Of a stretch of DNA of 64,000 nt, positions 32,783-42,738 are shown in pieces (the stretch's first letter is position 1; every line of letters starts with the position of its first letter). Made by a program: the position numbers and the translations under genes. Origin of the DNA: Cyanophora paradoxa (Eukaryota; Glaucocystophyceae; Cyanophorales; Cyanophoraceae); the NCBI GenBank assembly GCA_004431415.1, contig QPMI01000555.1, positions 1 to 64,000 on the forward strand, read 5' to 3'. A model generated the notes under the pieces. The model ran no database searches. It worked only from the letters and a program-made list of their open reading frames with translations, and was not told the DNA's origin.

Positions 32783-35364
32783 TCACATGAGGGAGCAGGC
32801 GCCGCTCTTGCCGTGGTCCCTCTTGCGGGGCGGGGCGGCGGGGGCGGCCCCGGGGGGGTCCAGGGGCGGGGGCGCCGGCAGGGGCGGCGGGACGGCCTTC
32901 GAGCCCTTGCCCCTCTTCCCCCGCCGCGAGCCGCGGGCGGCGGCCGCCTCCAGCTCCGCGATCTCCCGCTCGAGCTGCGCACGATCTCTCTCGCTTAGGG
33001 AGAGGGGGCGGGGCCCCGCGGCGGGGCCGGCGGGGGCGCGCTGGAGGGGTGGGGTGGGGGGGGGAGGGAGGAGAGGGGGTGGAGGGTGGGTGTGGGGAGG
33101 AGGGGAGCGGGGGGGTGGGGGTGGGGGTGGGGGGTGGGTGGGGGGGGTGGGGGGGTGGGGGCGTGCCTGCTCCAGCTCGCGGTCGCTGCCGGCGATCTCC
33201 GCCTGCAGCGCCCCCGCCCGCGCCTGCACTCATAATCATGATCCGCAACGGCCCCGCGTGAGCCCTGCGCGGCGGGTAGCGTCTGTGCGCACCGCGTCCG
33301 CGGCCGACGGGGCGGCGCCTCCTGCGGGCGCCGGCGTGGCGGGGGCGTGCAGCGCGGGCGGACCCTCCGGCTTCGCCTGCGCCGCGGCGGGGCGTCAGCT
33401 GCAGCGCGAGAGGCTTGTAGGGAGGGCGGGGCGGGGCTGGGGGCGGGCGGACCGGGGCGGCGGGGCCGGGTGCCCCCAGGGACGAGAGCAGCGCGTCGAG
33501 GGACTGCCGGCGGGGTCGGAAGAAGATAAAGGGGGGGAAGGGGAGGAGGGAGGCGGGGGTACGGCACCGGGAAGAAGCCCTCGGGCTCCTCGGCGAAGAA
33601 AGGGAACTTGCGCGTTCGCGCCAGCGAGTACTCCAGCGACGCCGGCACCTGCCGCGCGGCCTCAAAAGGGGCGGGGCGGGGCGGGGGGCTCGCTCGCCTG
33701 GAGGCTGGAGAGGAGGAGGGGCCGGACGGGCCGCCCCGCCGCCCGCGCGCGCTGCGATGCGGGGGCGCCGTGAGGCGAGCGAAAGGCCGAGCGCAGGGGC
33801 GGGCGGGCCTGGAGGCGGTCGCGGAGGAGGGGGGAGGAGGCGGAGGCGGGCGAGAGGAGCGGCACGAAGGCCGCGCACGCCGCCAGCGCAGCGTCCGCCC
33901 CCGCCTCTCCCGTCGGGTCCGCGCCCTGCGCGGCTGTGAGGGAAGATGCGAGGGTGGGTGGGGGAGGACGGGGGGTGTGGGTACAGGGCAGTGGAGCCAG
34001 CAGGGTACGCCGCGGAAGGCGAGGGCAGAGAGGAGGGAGGCGGCGTTGCGGGCGTCCTCGGGGAGGGCCCAGGCGAGCAGGAAGGGGGCCCGCCGGGGGT
34101 CGCAGCGCGCCTCGGGCCGCGCCAGCAGCGCCTGCGCACGGCTCAGAAATGAGGAGGGGAAGAGCGGGGAAGGTGAGGGGTGAGGGGCGGGCCCGGGCGG
34201 CGTCGGCGTCGGCGGCGTCGTCGGCGGCGGCGGCGGCCTCGAGGGCGCCCCGCACCTCCGCGAGGAAGGCGGGGAAGCCCGCCTCCAGCAGCGCCGGCCT
34301 GCGCCGGACCGGGGCGGCGCTCAGGCCGGGGAGGCTTGGATTGGGCCGGGCGGGGCGGGGGCACCGCGAGAGGTCGACGATGCGGCAGCCGCGGAGGAGG
34401 CCCTGCGGGGGGTACTGTGAGGAGGGGCGGCGGGGAGGGGGTACACGCGCACGGCGGGGCGGTCGTCGAGGGGGAAGGGCGCCTCGGCCCACACGGGGAA
34501 GATCGGTCGCCCCAGGTCTGGGGGCGCTGAGAGCGAAGAGGTCCAGGCCGCAGGGAGGGCGCACCGCGGGCGCGGGAGAGCTCGAGCATGCACCAGTCCG
34601 ACGCGCACGAGTGCTGCGGGAGGGGGGCGCCGCGATCAGAAGCGGAAGAGGCGGGGGAGGGGGCGCGGCGCAGCGCCCGCCTTGGAGGCGACGAAGAGGA
34701 CGGCGCGGGCCGCCTTGATCCCCGCCCCGATCTGCTCCCGCCACTGCGCGCGGCTTTCAGGGGCGCCTCAGAGGGCGTTGCGGAGGCGTAGGGGCGCGCG
34801 CCTCCGTTCCGGCCTCGATGCCTGCCGGCCGCGGGGCGGAGCGAACTCGAGGTCAGGGGCGAAGCCAACTGCGAATCGAATCGCGTACCCGTCGCCTTCA
34901 TCTCGTCCATCTGGCGGCGGGCAGCGCGCGTCAGCCTCGGAACGAGGGCGGAGGAGGGAATGAAAACAAAGGCGCACCCAGCACTGCGTGGGCGAGGGTC
35001 GTGGGAGGCGCGTGCGGGGCGGAGTGAGGCCGGAGCGGAAGCCGAAGCTAGAGAGACCAGGAGAGAAATGGGGGGTACAACGGACCGAGACCTGCTCGGC
35101 CTGGAGGCGGTCCCTCAGCTGCGCCGTGAACCGCGCCACCTCCGGCGGGTGGTGCCCGTACCTGCGTGCGTGCAGCGCGGGCGGGGGCTCAGGAAGAGAA
35201 GGAAAAGCGAGGGGGGGAGGGGAAATGAGAGGGGGGTACGCACGAGATGAAGGCGTCGCGGACGGCGGCGGCGCGCTTCAGCTGCGCGCGGTACGCCGCG
35301 TCCCGCGTCCCGTCCAGCACAGCCCTGCCGGAGCCGTTGAGGAGGGAATTCTTGGGCTTGTTCC
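32783..35364 (-). CDS. TIR-domain protein with second TIR-like domain and coiled coil (copy A)
   Basis: The exon at 35364 reads KNSLLNGSGRAVLDG...RAAAVRDAFIS. It splices to YGHHPPEVARFTAQLRDRLQ, then MDEMKATG, APESRAQWREQIGAGIKAAR with ARAVLFVASK, SDWCMLELSRA, and PIFPVWAEAPFPLDDRPAVR. This is the TIR order: DAFISY strand, amphipathic helix, G/W loop, VLFVAS strand, and S-x-W-C-x-x-E-L carrying the Glu that is catalytic in NAD-cleaving TIRs. A second module follows (FLLAWALPEDARNAASLLSA, LAACAAFVPLLSPAS, VPASLEYSLARTRKFPFFAE); it resembles a divergent TIR without the WCxxE motif. The C-terminus is a coiled coil (LQAEIAGSDRELEQARA, RDRAQLEREIAELEAAAARG) and a Lys/Arg/Pro tail ending SGACSLM. 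No ATG was found at the 5' end, so this may be the 3' half of the ankyrin gene just upstream. Exon joins after TIR1 are approximate. Confidence 0.65.
33041..33166 (-). repeat. G/C-rich expansion inside the coiled-coil exon of copy A
   Basis: On the minus strand a C/A-rich 126-bp block (CCCACCCCC-type) starts GCACGC after CAG and ends TCCAG. It is absent from the homologous exons at 41,554-41,955 and 43,258-44,115, where the coding frame runs straight through. The plus strand has many G-runs able to form quadruplexes. It may be spliced out as a GC-AG intron, or read in frame because its length is a multiple of three. Confidence 0.6.
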
Positions 35365-38300
35365 TAGCCGTAACGCACCGCTGCTTCCCGCCGTCGGCCC
35401 CGCCGACCTGCCGCCCGATGTCCGCCCCTGCGCAGCAGCAGCAGCGGAGGCGCTCAGATCCAGCGAAAGAAAGGCGATATCAAATAATCTCAAGAGCGGG
35501 GCGGGCCCTTCTGGAGGAGGAGTGCGCAGACGTCGAAGAGGGCGGGCCCGAAGGCGACGGCCCGCGAGAGCGCCGTCTCCTCCGCCGCGTCCGCCGCGCT
35601 GCGCGGGGGGCCCAGCGAGGCAAAGTCAAACAAATCTAAGCCTAGCCTAGGTCCAGTCCAGTTAGCCTAGCCTCAGCTAGTTAGGCTGGTCTAAGTTAGT
35701 TAAGGCGAAGCTTAAGCTCAGTTAAGATAAGCGCTGCGAGAGAGGCTCAGTGCGGGCCAAGTTGGGCGAGAGGTTCAGTTAGTTAGACTAGCCTAAGCAA
35801 CCTAAATCTCGCACTCGACGGTCTCCGGGGTGGCGGCGGCGGCGAGGCGGAGGGCGGTGAGGCGGAGGCCGACGCGGCAGGCGGCGTGCAGCGGCGTCTC
35901 CCGGTCCCGCGCGTCCGCCTCCGCGGGGTCCTCGCGCTCCGCCTCCTCCTCCTCCTCCTCCTGGCCCCTGCAGCCCCGCCCGCCCGGCACGGGGCCGCTC
36001 AGCACACGCCGGCAATGACAGGAACCAAATCTAAGGCGCACTTCGCTTTCTTCTTCGTCTTCTTGGGGTCCTCGGGCGGCTCGGGCTCGACGCGGCCCTC
36101 GAGCCGCAGCACGCGCGCCGCCGCCGCCACCAGCGGCCCCCGCGCGTCCCCGCCCGTCTCCTCCGGCTTCAGCGCGTGGATCTCGCTGCGGCGCCGTCAG
36201 CCAGCGGCACCCTCTAGCTTTCCTGCGCGCTCGCCTGAGGCGTATCGGGCCGCGGCAGCAGAGGAGGAGGTCGGCCCACTGGCGGGCGTCCTCGGCCGCC
36301 ATCTCGGACCCGTCCCGCATCGCCTCCCCCAGCGCCGTCGAGTACCTGCCCGCCCCGAGCTTCAGAGGGGGCGGGGCCGAGGGGCCTGGGGTTGAAGGCG
36401 GGACCCTTTGGCGCGGCCGGAGAGGCTGCCGTCGGCGTCGCGGCGGACGGCGGGCCAGGCGAAGCCCTCCGCCGAGACCTCCTTCAGCTCGTCCTCCAGC
36501 AGGACCCTGGGGAAGGGTTTCAGGGGGCACGGGAGGGACGGGGGAAGAGCGGAGCGCCCACCCGAGGATGTCGCGGGTCTCGGGGCCGCGGCGGTACCGC
36601 CCGCCGCCGCCCGAGCCGCAGGCGGCGGCGACGATCTCGCCCTCGTGCGCGTGGCGCCCGGCCCCGCGGCCCATCAGCAGCCGCAGCAGCTCGAGGTCGG
36701 CGGCCGCCGCCGCGATCGCCGCGGCGCTCCGGCCCTCCGCGTCGCGCGCGCCGATGTCGGCGCCGGCGTCGAGCAGCGCCCGGACCGTCTCGAGGCCATC
36801 CTCGCCCTTGCTCGCGGCGACGGCGACGGCGACGAGCAGCGGCGTCCGCCCGCGGGCCTCGCCCCGGCCGCGGCCGCGGCCCCTCCCCTCCTCGTCATTC
36901 TCCGCGTCCTTCGCCTCCAGCGCCGCGCCCCGCTCGATCAGGAAGCTGCGAGAGGGGCGTGAGGGGCGGATGCACGCAGAAGAACCGACGGGCGCGACGC
37001 AAGGGAAGGGCGCACCGGACGGTCTCGGCCCCCGCCTCCGCGTTGCCCGCCGCAAGGTGCAGCGCTGCGGAGGCGGCGGCGTGCTCAAGCCGCGCAGAGG
37101 CGTGAGGGCGGGGCGCGCGCGCGTGCGCACGGGAGGAGCCCTCGCAGTACTCGTTGACGTCCGCCCCGTTGTCGAGGATGAGCCTGCAGGCGCAGCCGCC
37201 GGTCGACGTCGCCCAAGGCCCGGGCAGGCCAGGCCAGCGAGCGGGCCGGCCGGCGGGGCGCGCACCGGAGGCAGGCGTCGAAGTCCTCCGCGGACTCGCC
37301 GTGCTCGCGCCGGCCCATCAGGAGCTTGTGCAGGAGCGTCTCGCCCTGCCCCGCAGAATCTCAGAATCTCATCTAAAAGTGGGGAGGGGCCCGGGGCGCG
37401 CTCGGATGTGGGGCCCGCCGCGCTCCTCGTCAGAGAGGTACGCGGGGTTCGTGTCGACCTTTCGCTCCAGGAACCACCTGCGCGGAAGGCGTCGGAAGCT
37501 CAAGCGAGGCGAAGGCGGGGCTGGGGAGGGGTACGCGGACCTGGCGACGGAGTAGACGCCGCGCGCGAGTGCGAAGGCGAGCGCCTGAGCCACGGCGGGG
37601 TGCCGCGTCGGCAGCCGCAGCCCCGCCTCCTCCAGCGCCCTGGGTACGGTGATGCAGGCCTGGGTATGGCGCGAAAGGCAGGGGAGGGGGTGGGAGGGGG
37701 TACGGGTACGCACGCGAGGATGGTGAGGCGGTTTTTCGTGTACATGCCCGAGACCTGCGGCCGGGTGAGAACGAAGAGAAAGGGGCCCCGACGGGGCTCG
37801 AACCTGGTAGAGGAGGTTCTGCTCGATGGTGCACTTGTCCTGCCAGCCGTAGAAGGGGTCGGCCCCCGCCCGCAGAAGCTCCCTGCGAGGGCGGCGTGGG
37901 CCGAACGAACAAAGAGGAACGAGACTAACGATAACAAGAGGAGATCTAGACAAATCAAAGCACTGCAGGGTCTTGAGCATCAGAGGCTCCTTCTCGCGGG
38001 CGCTCGAGGCGAGCGGCCGCATAATGGGCGTCCGGTTCGACGCGTCCGCCTGGTTTATCGGCGCCCCCGCCTCCAGCAGCGCCCTTCTCTCTCGGGTCAG
38101 ACGGCGGCTCGGACGCTCAGGCGGCAAAGACGGCTCGGACGGCGCACCGGACGGAGGGTATGTCGAAGTTGAATGCGGTGGCGTGCAGGGCGGGGCACCA
38201 CGCCGAGTCCAGCACGCCGCTTGCTTTCAGGGCCTGCCGGGGTACCGGGCCGCGCGCGTCAGGGCGGTCTGCGCGCCGCCGATCGCGAGGGGGGTACGTG

Positions 38301-39443
38301 TACGCGCCTTGGGGTTCGCGGGGTCGGCCCCGCACTGCAGGAGGGCCCGCACGGCCTCCAGGCGCCCCTCCTTCGCCGCGAGGCCTGCCCAGATCGGATG
38401 TTGGCGCCGATTCGAGGGCCGGGGGCGCAGGGGGCCGGGTACTGACCGAGGGCGCTGTTGAGGCCGGAGTCGGGGCGGTCGACGGGCGCCCCGCGCGAGG
38501 CGAGGAGGCGGACCACCGCCACGTGGCCGCCCCGCGCCGCCCGCTCCAGCGCCGAGTAGCCCGCCAGCACGTACTCGGGCGGGGGCGGCCGCCCCTCCGC
38601 CTCGTCCTCCTCCTCCTGCTCCGGCGTGCGCCTGGGCGGGGGCACCCCCTCGACCTCGCCGGGGTCCGCCCCCCTCTCCAGCAGCTCCCGCACGCAGCCG
38701 AGGTGCCCGTTGCCCGCCGCCATCAGCAGCGGCGTGAGCCACGCGCTGTTCTCCTTCACGCGGCGTCGCGGGTCGGCGCCGGCGTCGAGGGCGACGCGGA
38801 GGCAGGCGGCCGAGCCCTCGCGCGCGGAGCCCGCCGCGATGCTCTCGACCACCTCCGCGGGGGGCGCCGCCCTCGCCACCAGCTCCCTGCGCGCCCGCCC
38901 GCCGCCCCTCAGAAAGACAGAGAGAGAGAGAGGCGGCCCGAAGACCTAGACCGCGGGGGAGGGGTGCACCGGAGGACTTCGAAGTGGCCGCCCAGCGCGG
39001 CCAGCTCGTAGGGCCCCGCCTTGTGCCCGTGCCGCGCCCCCGGCGAGGCGCCCCGCGCCAGCAGCTCCCTGGCCCCGCCCGCCGCCTGTCAGAAAGACAG
39101 GCGAGAAAGAGAGAGGGCGCGCGGGCCTCCTCAGAGAGAGATTGCGCACCGGACGAGCTCAAGGTCGCCGCGCTCGGCGGCGAGGGGCAGCGCCGCCTCA
39201 GGCGCCCTCGCCCCTTCCTCCTCCACAGCGTACGCCGCGTCGTCCACGGGGCAGCCGAGCTCCAGGAGCGCCCTGGCAGCAAGCGCGTAAAGGGACCAGC
39301 GGGCACCGGGGCGGGCGGAAGGGACGGCGCGCGCACACTGAGACTCCTCGCGGCCCAGGCCCCACTGGATGAGCGTCTAGCGGCGTCGCCGCCATGTCTA
39401 GCGGCGCGGGGCCCGGGTCCCGCGAGTGATCGGAACCGGCGAT
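33508..39443. repeat. Segmental duplication, copy A
   Basis: This 5.9-kb block is nearly collinear with 53,170-59,029. Coordinate offset is 19,650 at the left end and about 19,586 at the right end, so net indels are only about 64 bp. Most exons and introns are almost identical. Copy A continues beyond both borders, into the coiled coil on the left and into unique sequence on the right. Confidence 0.9.
35490..39395 (-). CDS. Ankyrin-repeat protein, multi-exon (copy A)
   Basis: The ATG at 39395 gives MAATPLDAHPVGPGP, spliced into ALLELGCPVDDAAYAVEEE. At least ten exons then carry ankyrin units: PLAAERGDLELV, LLMAAGNGHLGCVRELLERG, ALERAARGGHVAVVRLLASR, LAAKEGRLEAVRALLQCGAD, ALLEAGAPINQADASNRTPI, LLRAGADPFYGW, GETLLHKLLM, LILDNGADVNEY, TPLLVAVAVAASKGEDGLE and TPLHAACRVGLRLTALRLA. 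The last exon visible is EETALSRAVAFGPALFDVCA with a stop at 35490-35492. Repeats are often split by introns of 60-110 nt with GTGCG, GTACG or GTACC donors. Ankyrin arrays bind partner proteins. The TIR exons begin 126 bp downstream on the same strand, so the ANK array may be the sensor part of one ANK-TIR protein; the visible stop argues for two genes. Exon borders are approximate. Confidence 0.7.
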
Positions 39444-40366
39444 GTACCGCAATTGCAAGTTTGCGTCGGCGTGCGGCGCGTCGAGCAGCGCGCTGCAAGC
39501 GGAGAAAGATCGAAAGTCAGCGCCAGGCTCAAGCCCGAAGCTAAGAGGCGCGGCGCTGGGAGGCGTACCGTGCCGCATATGCATGCGCAGCGCCTGGAGA
39601 AGCACGGCCTGGGCCGCCTCACGGATCGACGCCTGGCGTGCAATCCATTTGCATCATGGCATCGAGCCACGCGCGCGCGCCGCGGGGCGCGCGCCGTAAG
39701 CTGTAACTCGGCGGCGCCGCACGAGCTCGCAAGCACTGCGAGCCGCGACGGTTATTCAAGTGCAGAAAGACGACATAGAGAGAGCGCACCGGCAACCACC
39801 TCATGATCAGAGCGCATTGCGAAGCCCGAGGAGCGAAGCGAACGGGCGAGCGCGGTACCCCAAGCCGGCGCAAAAAAGATCGTGCGTGACAGCATCTCGC
39901 TCCACAGCGTGCGGGCGAGCAGCTGGACGGGAGAATGCGCTCATTCGCGGTTCCAGAGCACGATTGGCCTGTCTCGGAAGCGCCGCCCACGGCAATCCCG
40001 CCTCGCAAGCCGCCGCCTCGCACGCCGCCGCCTCGTGCCCCGCCTTGAGGAACCTTCGAGCACGTTGAGCTGCCTTCTTGGATCGTCCGCAGCCGGCTGA
40101 ACCGCGCGCGGTCTGCAAACAGCTAGGGCTGCATCGCAGCTAGGGCGGCATGAGCCGCCTGCAGCTGTCGATTCATTCGCGATCCTGAGCGTGCTCTGGT
40201 CGGTCACCCCTGCACCCGTTCTCGGCGGCGCGCAGTATCTCACCCGTACGCGTGCACCCATCGCGCAGAGCTAGCGGGCCGCCCGGCATCCGGTGATGCG
40301 GATGTAGGTGCTCGTCGCACGCTGCTCTTGCTGGTGAGCGGATCCGAAGCCCGTGGCCGCGGCCGC

Positions 40367-40458
40367 GCGCGTCTCACCCGAACCACGCAGCCTGTCATCC
40401 TTCGCGCGGGGCGGAGACTCGCAGCCTGAGGGCTGCGTGGTTCGGGTGAGAGACGCGC
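40367..40458. repeat. Long hairpin-forming inverted repeat
   Basis: Left arm GCGCGTCTCACCCGAACCAC + GCAGCC (40,367-40,392) and its complement at 40,431-40,458 pair over 26 bp with a 2-nt bulge and a 38-nt loop. No gene overlaps it. It could be a transcribed hairpin or the ends of a small element. Confidence 0.7.
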
Positions 40459-40875
40459 TTCCCTGGCGCCTGCTCGCAGCTGCGTGAGGAGGATTGGCGC
40501 TACTGATCCGCCGCGCGGCTCGCCGCCCCCGAGCCGCGGCCGCCATTCCACCGCGCCCCGCCCCGCCCCGCCGGCGCCGTCGCCCCGCTGTCCGGCGGCC
40601 CCAGCCCACTGCTCCGGCTCCAGTCGTCAGCTAGCGCCAGGCCAGCGCCTCTCTTTCTACGTTCAGTGCCTCCGCCCGCCGCTCCCAGCGGCACTGTGCC
40701 GCGGCCGGCTTCTAGCGCTAGCACGCTGCCCCAACGTTTACCACTATCGAGTTTCCGCGTGCTGTAGCCTATAGCTATGTCACATCATGTTCTGCAGGCT
40801 GCAGCTATGTGAAAAGCGGCTTTGTGTGAAAAGCGGACCCTGCGGGATCCGAGCTCGGTACCGAAAAAACCGGGA

Positions 40876-40921
40876 CGCCATAGTAAAAAACCGGGACATG
40901 TCCCCGGTTTTTACTATGGCG
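40876..40921. repeat. Near-perfect 46-bp palindrome
   Basis: Arms CGCCATAGTAAAAAACCGGG and CCCCGGTTTTTACTATGGCG flank ACATGT. The internal motif AAAAAACCGGGAC also occurs just before (40,864) and just after (40,954) the palindrome, so the motif is present three or four times in 110 bp. Confidence 0.75.
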
Positions 40922-41553
40922 GCGGCCGGATCAAGTTGCAAACTGGCCCATACAAAAAACCGGGACGGGAGTCGCCTCCTTTTCGCGGCGAAATGGAAGG
41001 CCCGAAACTGAGGCCGCGGGGGGCGAGCGCAAAACGTTAACGCGAGCGCAATCATGATCATGATCACTTGGGGCGCCGCCCACAGCTGCAGGCCAGCTGG
41101 TCCCTAGCGCTAGCCTCAGCCTGGCAGGGCTTCAGCCTGGCGGCCCGCCGGGCCGGGCTTAGGGCTGGCCCGGGGCCGCACAGCTGCAGGGCTGGCCCGG
41201 GGCCGCACAGCTGCAGGGCTCGGCCTGGCGGACCGGGCTCAGAGGGCCCGCCGGGCGTTCTAGCTATAGATCTTGGCAGCAGGGCTGGCCCGGCAGAGGG
41301 CCCGGGGCAGCGCCCGCCGGCGCCCCTCTCCCGAGACCCCGAATTCTGTAGCTTCCCGCACGCGCCAAAAAGCCCGCATTTCTCAACTCATTTCTCTTAT
41401 GCATTTCTCAATTGATTCTTCTTATGGCCGCCCCCAAAACACGGCCGGCGGTTCTTAGGGCCCTTGTGCATTTTTCAATTAATTTTTCTTATGGCCGCCC
41501 CCCGGCCGCCCCCCCACGCCACCAAATATTTTAGTAAATCCTGTAACAGCGGC

Positions 41554-41955
41554 TCACATGAGGGAGCAGGCGCCGCTCTTGCCGTGGTCCCTCTTGCGGG
41601 GCGGGGCGGCGGGGGCGGCCCCGGGGGGGGTCCAGGGGCGGGGGCGCCGGCAGGGGCGGCGGGACGGCCCTCGAGCCCTTGCCCCTCTTCCCCCGCCGCG
41701 AGCCGCGGGCGGCGGCCGCCTCCAGCTCCGCAATCTCCCGCTCCAGCTGCGCGCGATCTCTCTCGCTCAGGAAGAGGGGCGGGGGCCCGCGGCGGGGCCG
41801 GCGGGCGCGCGCGCGCGCCTGCTCGAGCTCGCGGTCGCTGCCGGCGATCTCCGCCTGCAGCGCCCCCGCCCGCGCCTGCGCCGGACAACGGCCCCTTGTG
41901 AGCCCTTTCGGACAGGCGCGCGGCGGGCGGCGCTTGCGCCCACCGCGACTCCGGG
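41554..41955 (-). pseudogene. Isolated 3' end of the TIR/coiled-coil gene (fragment D)
   Basis: It reads LQAEIAGSDRELEQARA... RDRAQLEREIAELEAAAARG ... KSGACS- in the same frame as copy A but without any upstream exons. It lacks the G/C-rich 126-bp block of copy A. The last codons before the stop at 41,554 match copy A. Confidence 0.65.
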
Positions 41956-41989
41956 AGTCCGGGTCCACCCCGAGTCCGGCCGGCCCGGC

Positions 41990-42560
41990 GGAGCAGCACT
42001 GCGCATGCGGCAGGAGTACAAGTACGGAATGAATCCTCGCGATCGGACCCGGGGACGAGTCTCGCGATCGTTATGAAGAGGTGGCAGAGGTGCGCTGCTG
42101 GTCGTGACTCGTGACCGCTAGCGCTGTCTGCCCGACTAATTAGTTATAATTGCGCATGCAAGAACCACCGCGATCGACTCGCGCTCGAGCTCGCGCTCAC
42201 GCCTGGGGCCCGGCAGGCCCTGAGGACCAGGAATATATGCGGGCCGGGCTTGCGCGTGGAGCGCGCATCATGATCATGATCAGGACGCGTACGCGTTCCC
42301 GCTTGATGTAGATGCGACTTGTATTCGTGCGCGTGCACGTGCGCATGCCGCTGGAATTTGAAGCGCGTGAAAGCTAAGATCGATATCGATATCGAATCCG
42401 CATCTGACGCACGTACAGCTGCAGGGGCCGGCCGGCCCAGCGGGAAGCTGTACATGTGGCGCCGGCGGCGAGCCAGTCGGTGCAGCATGCGCAAGAGCTG
42501 GCGGCGTTGGCGCGCGCGATATTGATGACGGTCACCTATCTTCGATTTCAACGCCTTGAG
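41990..42560 (+). pseudogene. Decayed copy of gene Z
   Basis: RQEYKYGMNPRD at about 42,005-42,045 matches exon 2 of Z, with insertions. The stretch at 42,420-42,555 matches exon 3 (CTGCAGG..., GTGCAGCATGCGCA..., ATCTTCGATTTCAACGCC), but frameshifts and deletions prevent a product. Confidence 0.6.
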
Positions 42561-42738
42561 TGGGGCAGCCTCGTCAAACGCGGGGGGGCGTCGGCGGGGG
42601 CGTACGCGTGCCGAGCTGCAGCGTGGGTACGGCGCGGCCACATGTCACAGTGTGCACTAGAAGATAAATCAATATACGTATCCGTAATCACAATAAATCG
42701 TATAACAGTAGAACCCACGCCCGGGACAACCGGGAGCC

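Larger units (their letters stand above)
39444..41553. other. Region between ANK copy A and the repeated 3'-end fragments
   Basis: A frame at about 39,500-39,396 (ALLDAPHADANLQLRYIAGS) could be an additional upstream ankyrin exon of copy A. Otherwise no gene is supported. The region has two strong inverted repeats (listed separately), duplicated GGGCTGGCCCGGGGCCGCACAGCTGCA (41,161-41,217) and a repeated CATTTxTCAATTxATTxTTCTTATGGCCGCCCCC block (about 41,401-41,430 and 41,469-41,500). Confidence 0.4.

Noticed and set aside
36161-38172. Long plus-strand frames opposite the ankyrin genes (for example 534 codons at 36,568-38,172)
   Set aside because: They are antisense shadows: the minus strand has ankyrin motifs and introns in phase, and the plus frames are Arg/Pro/Ala-biased with no domain.
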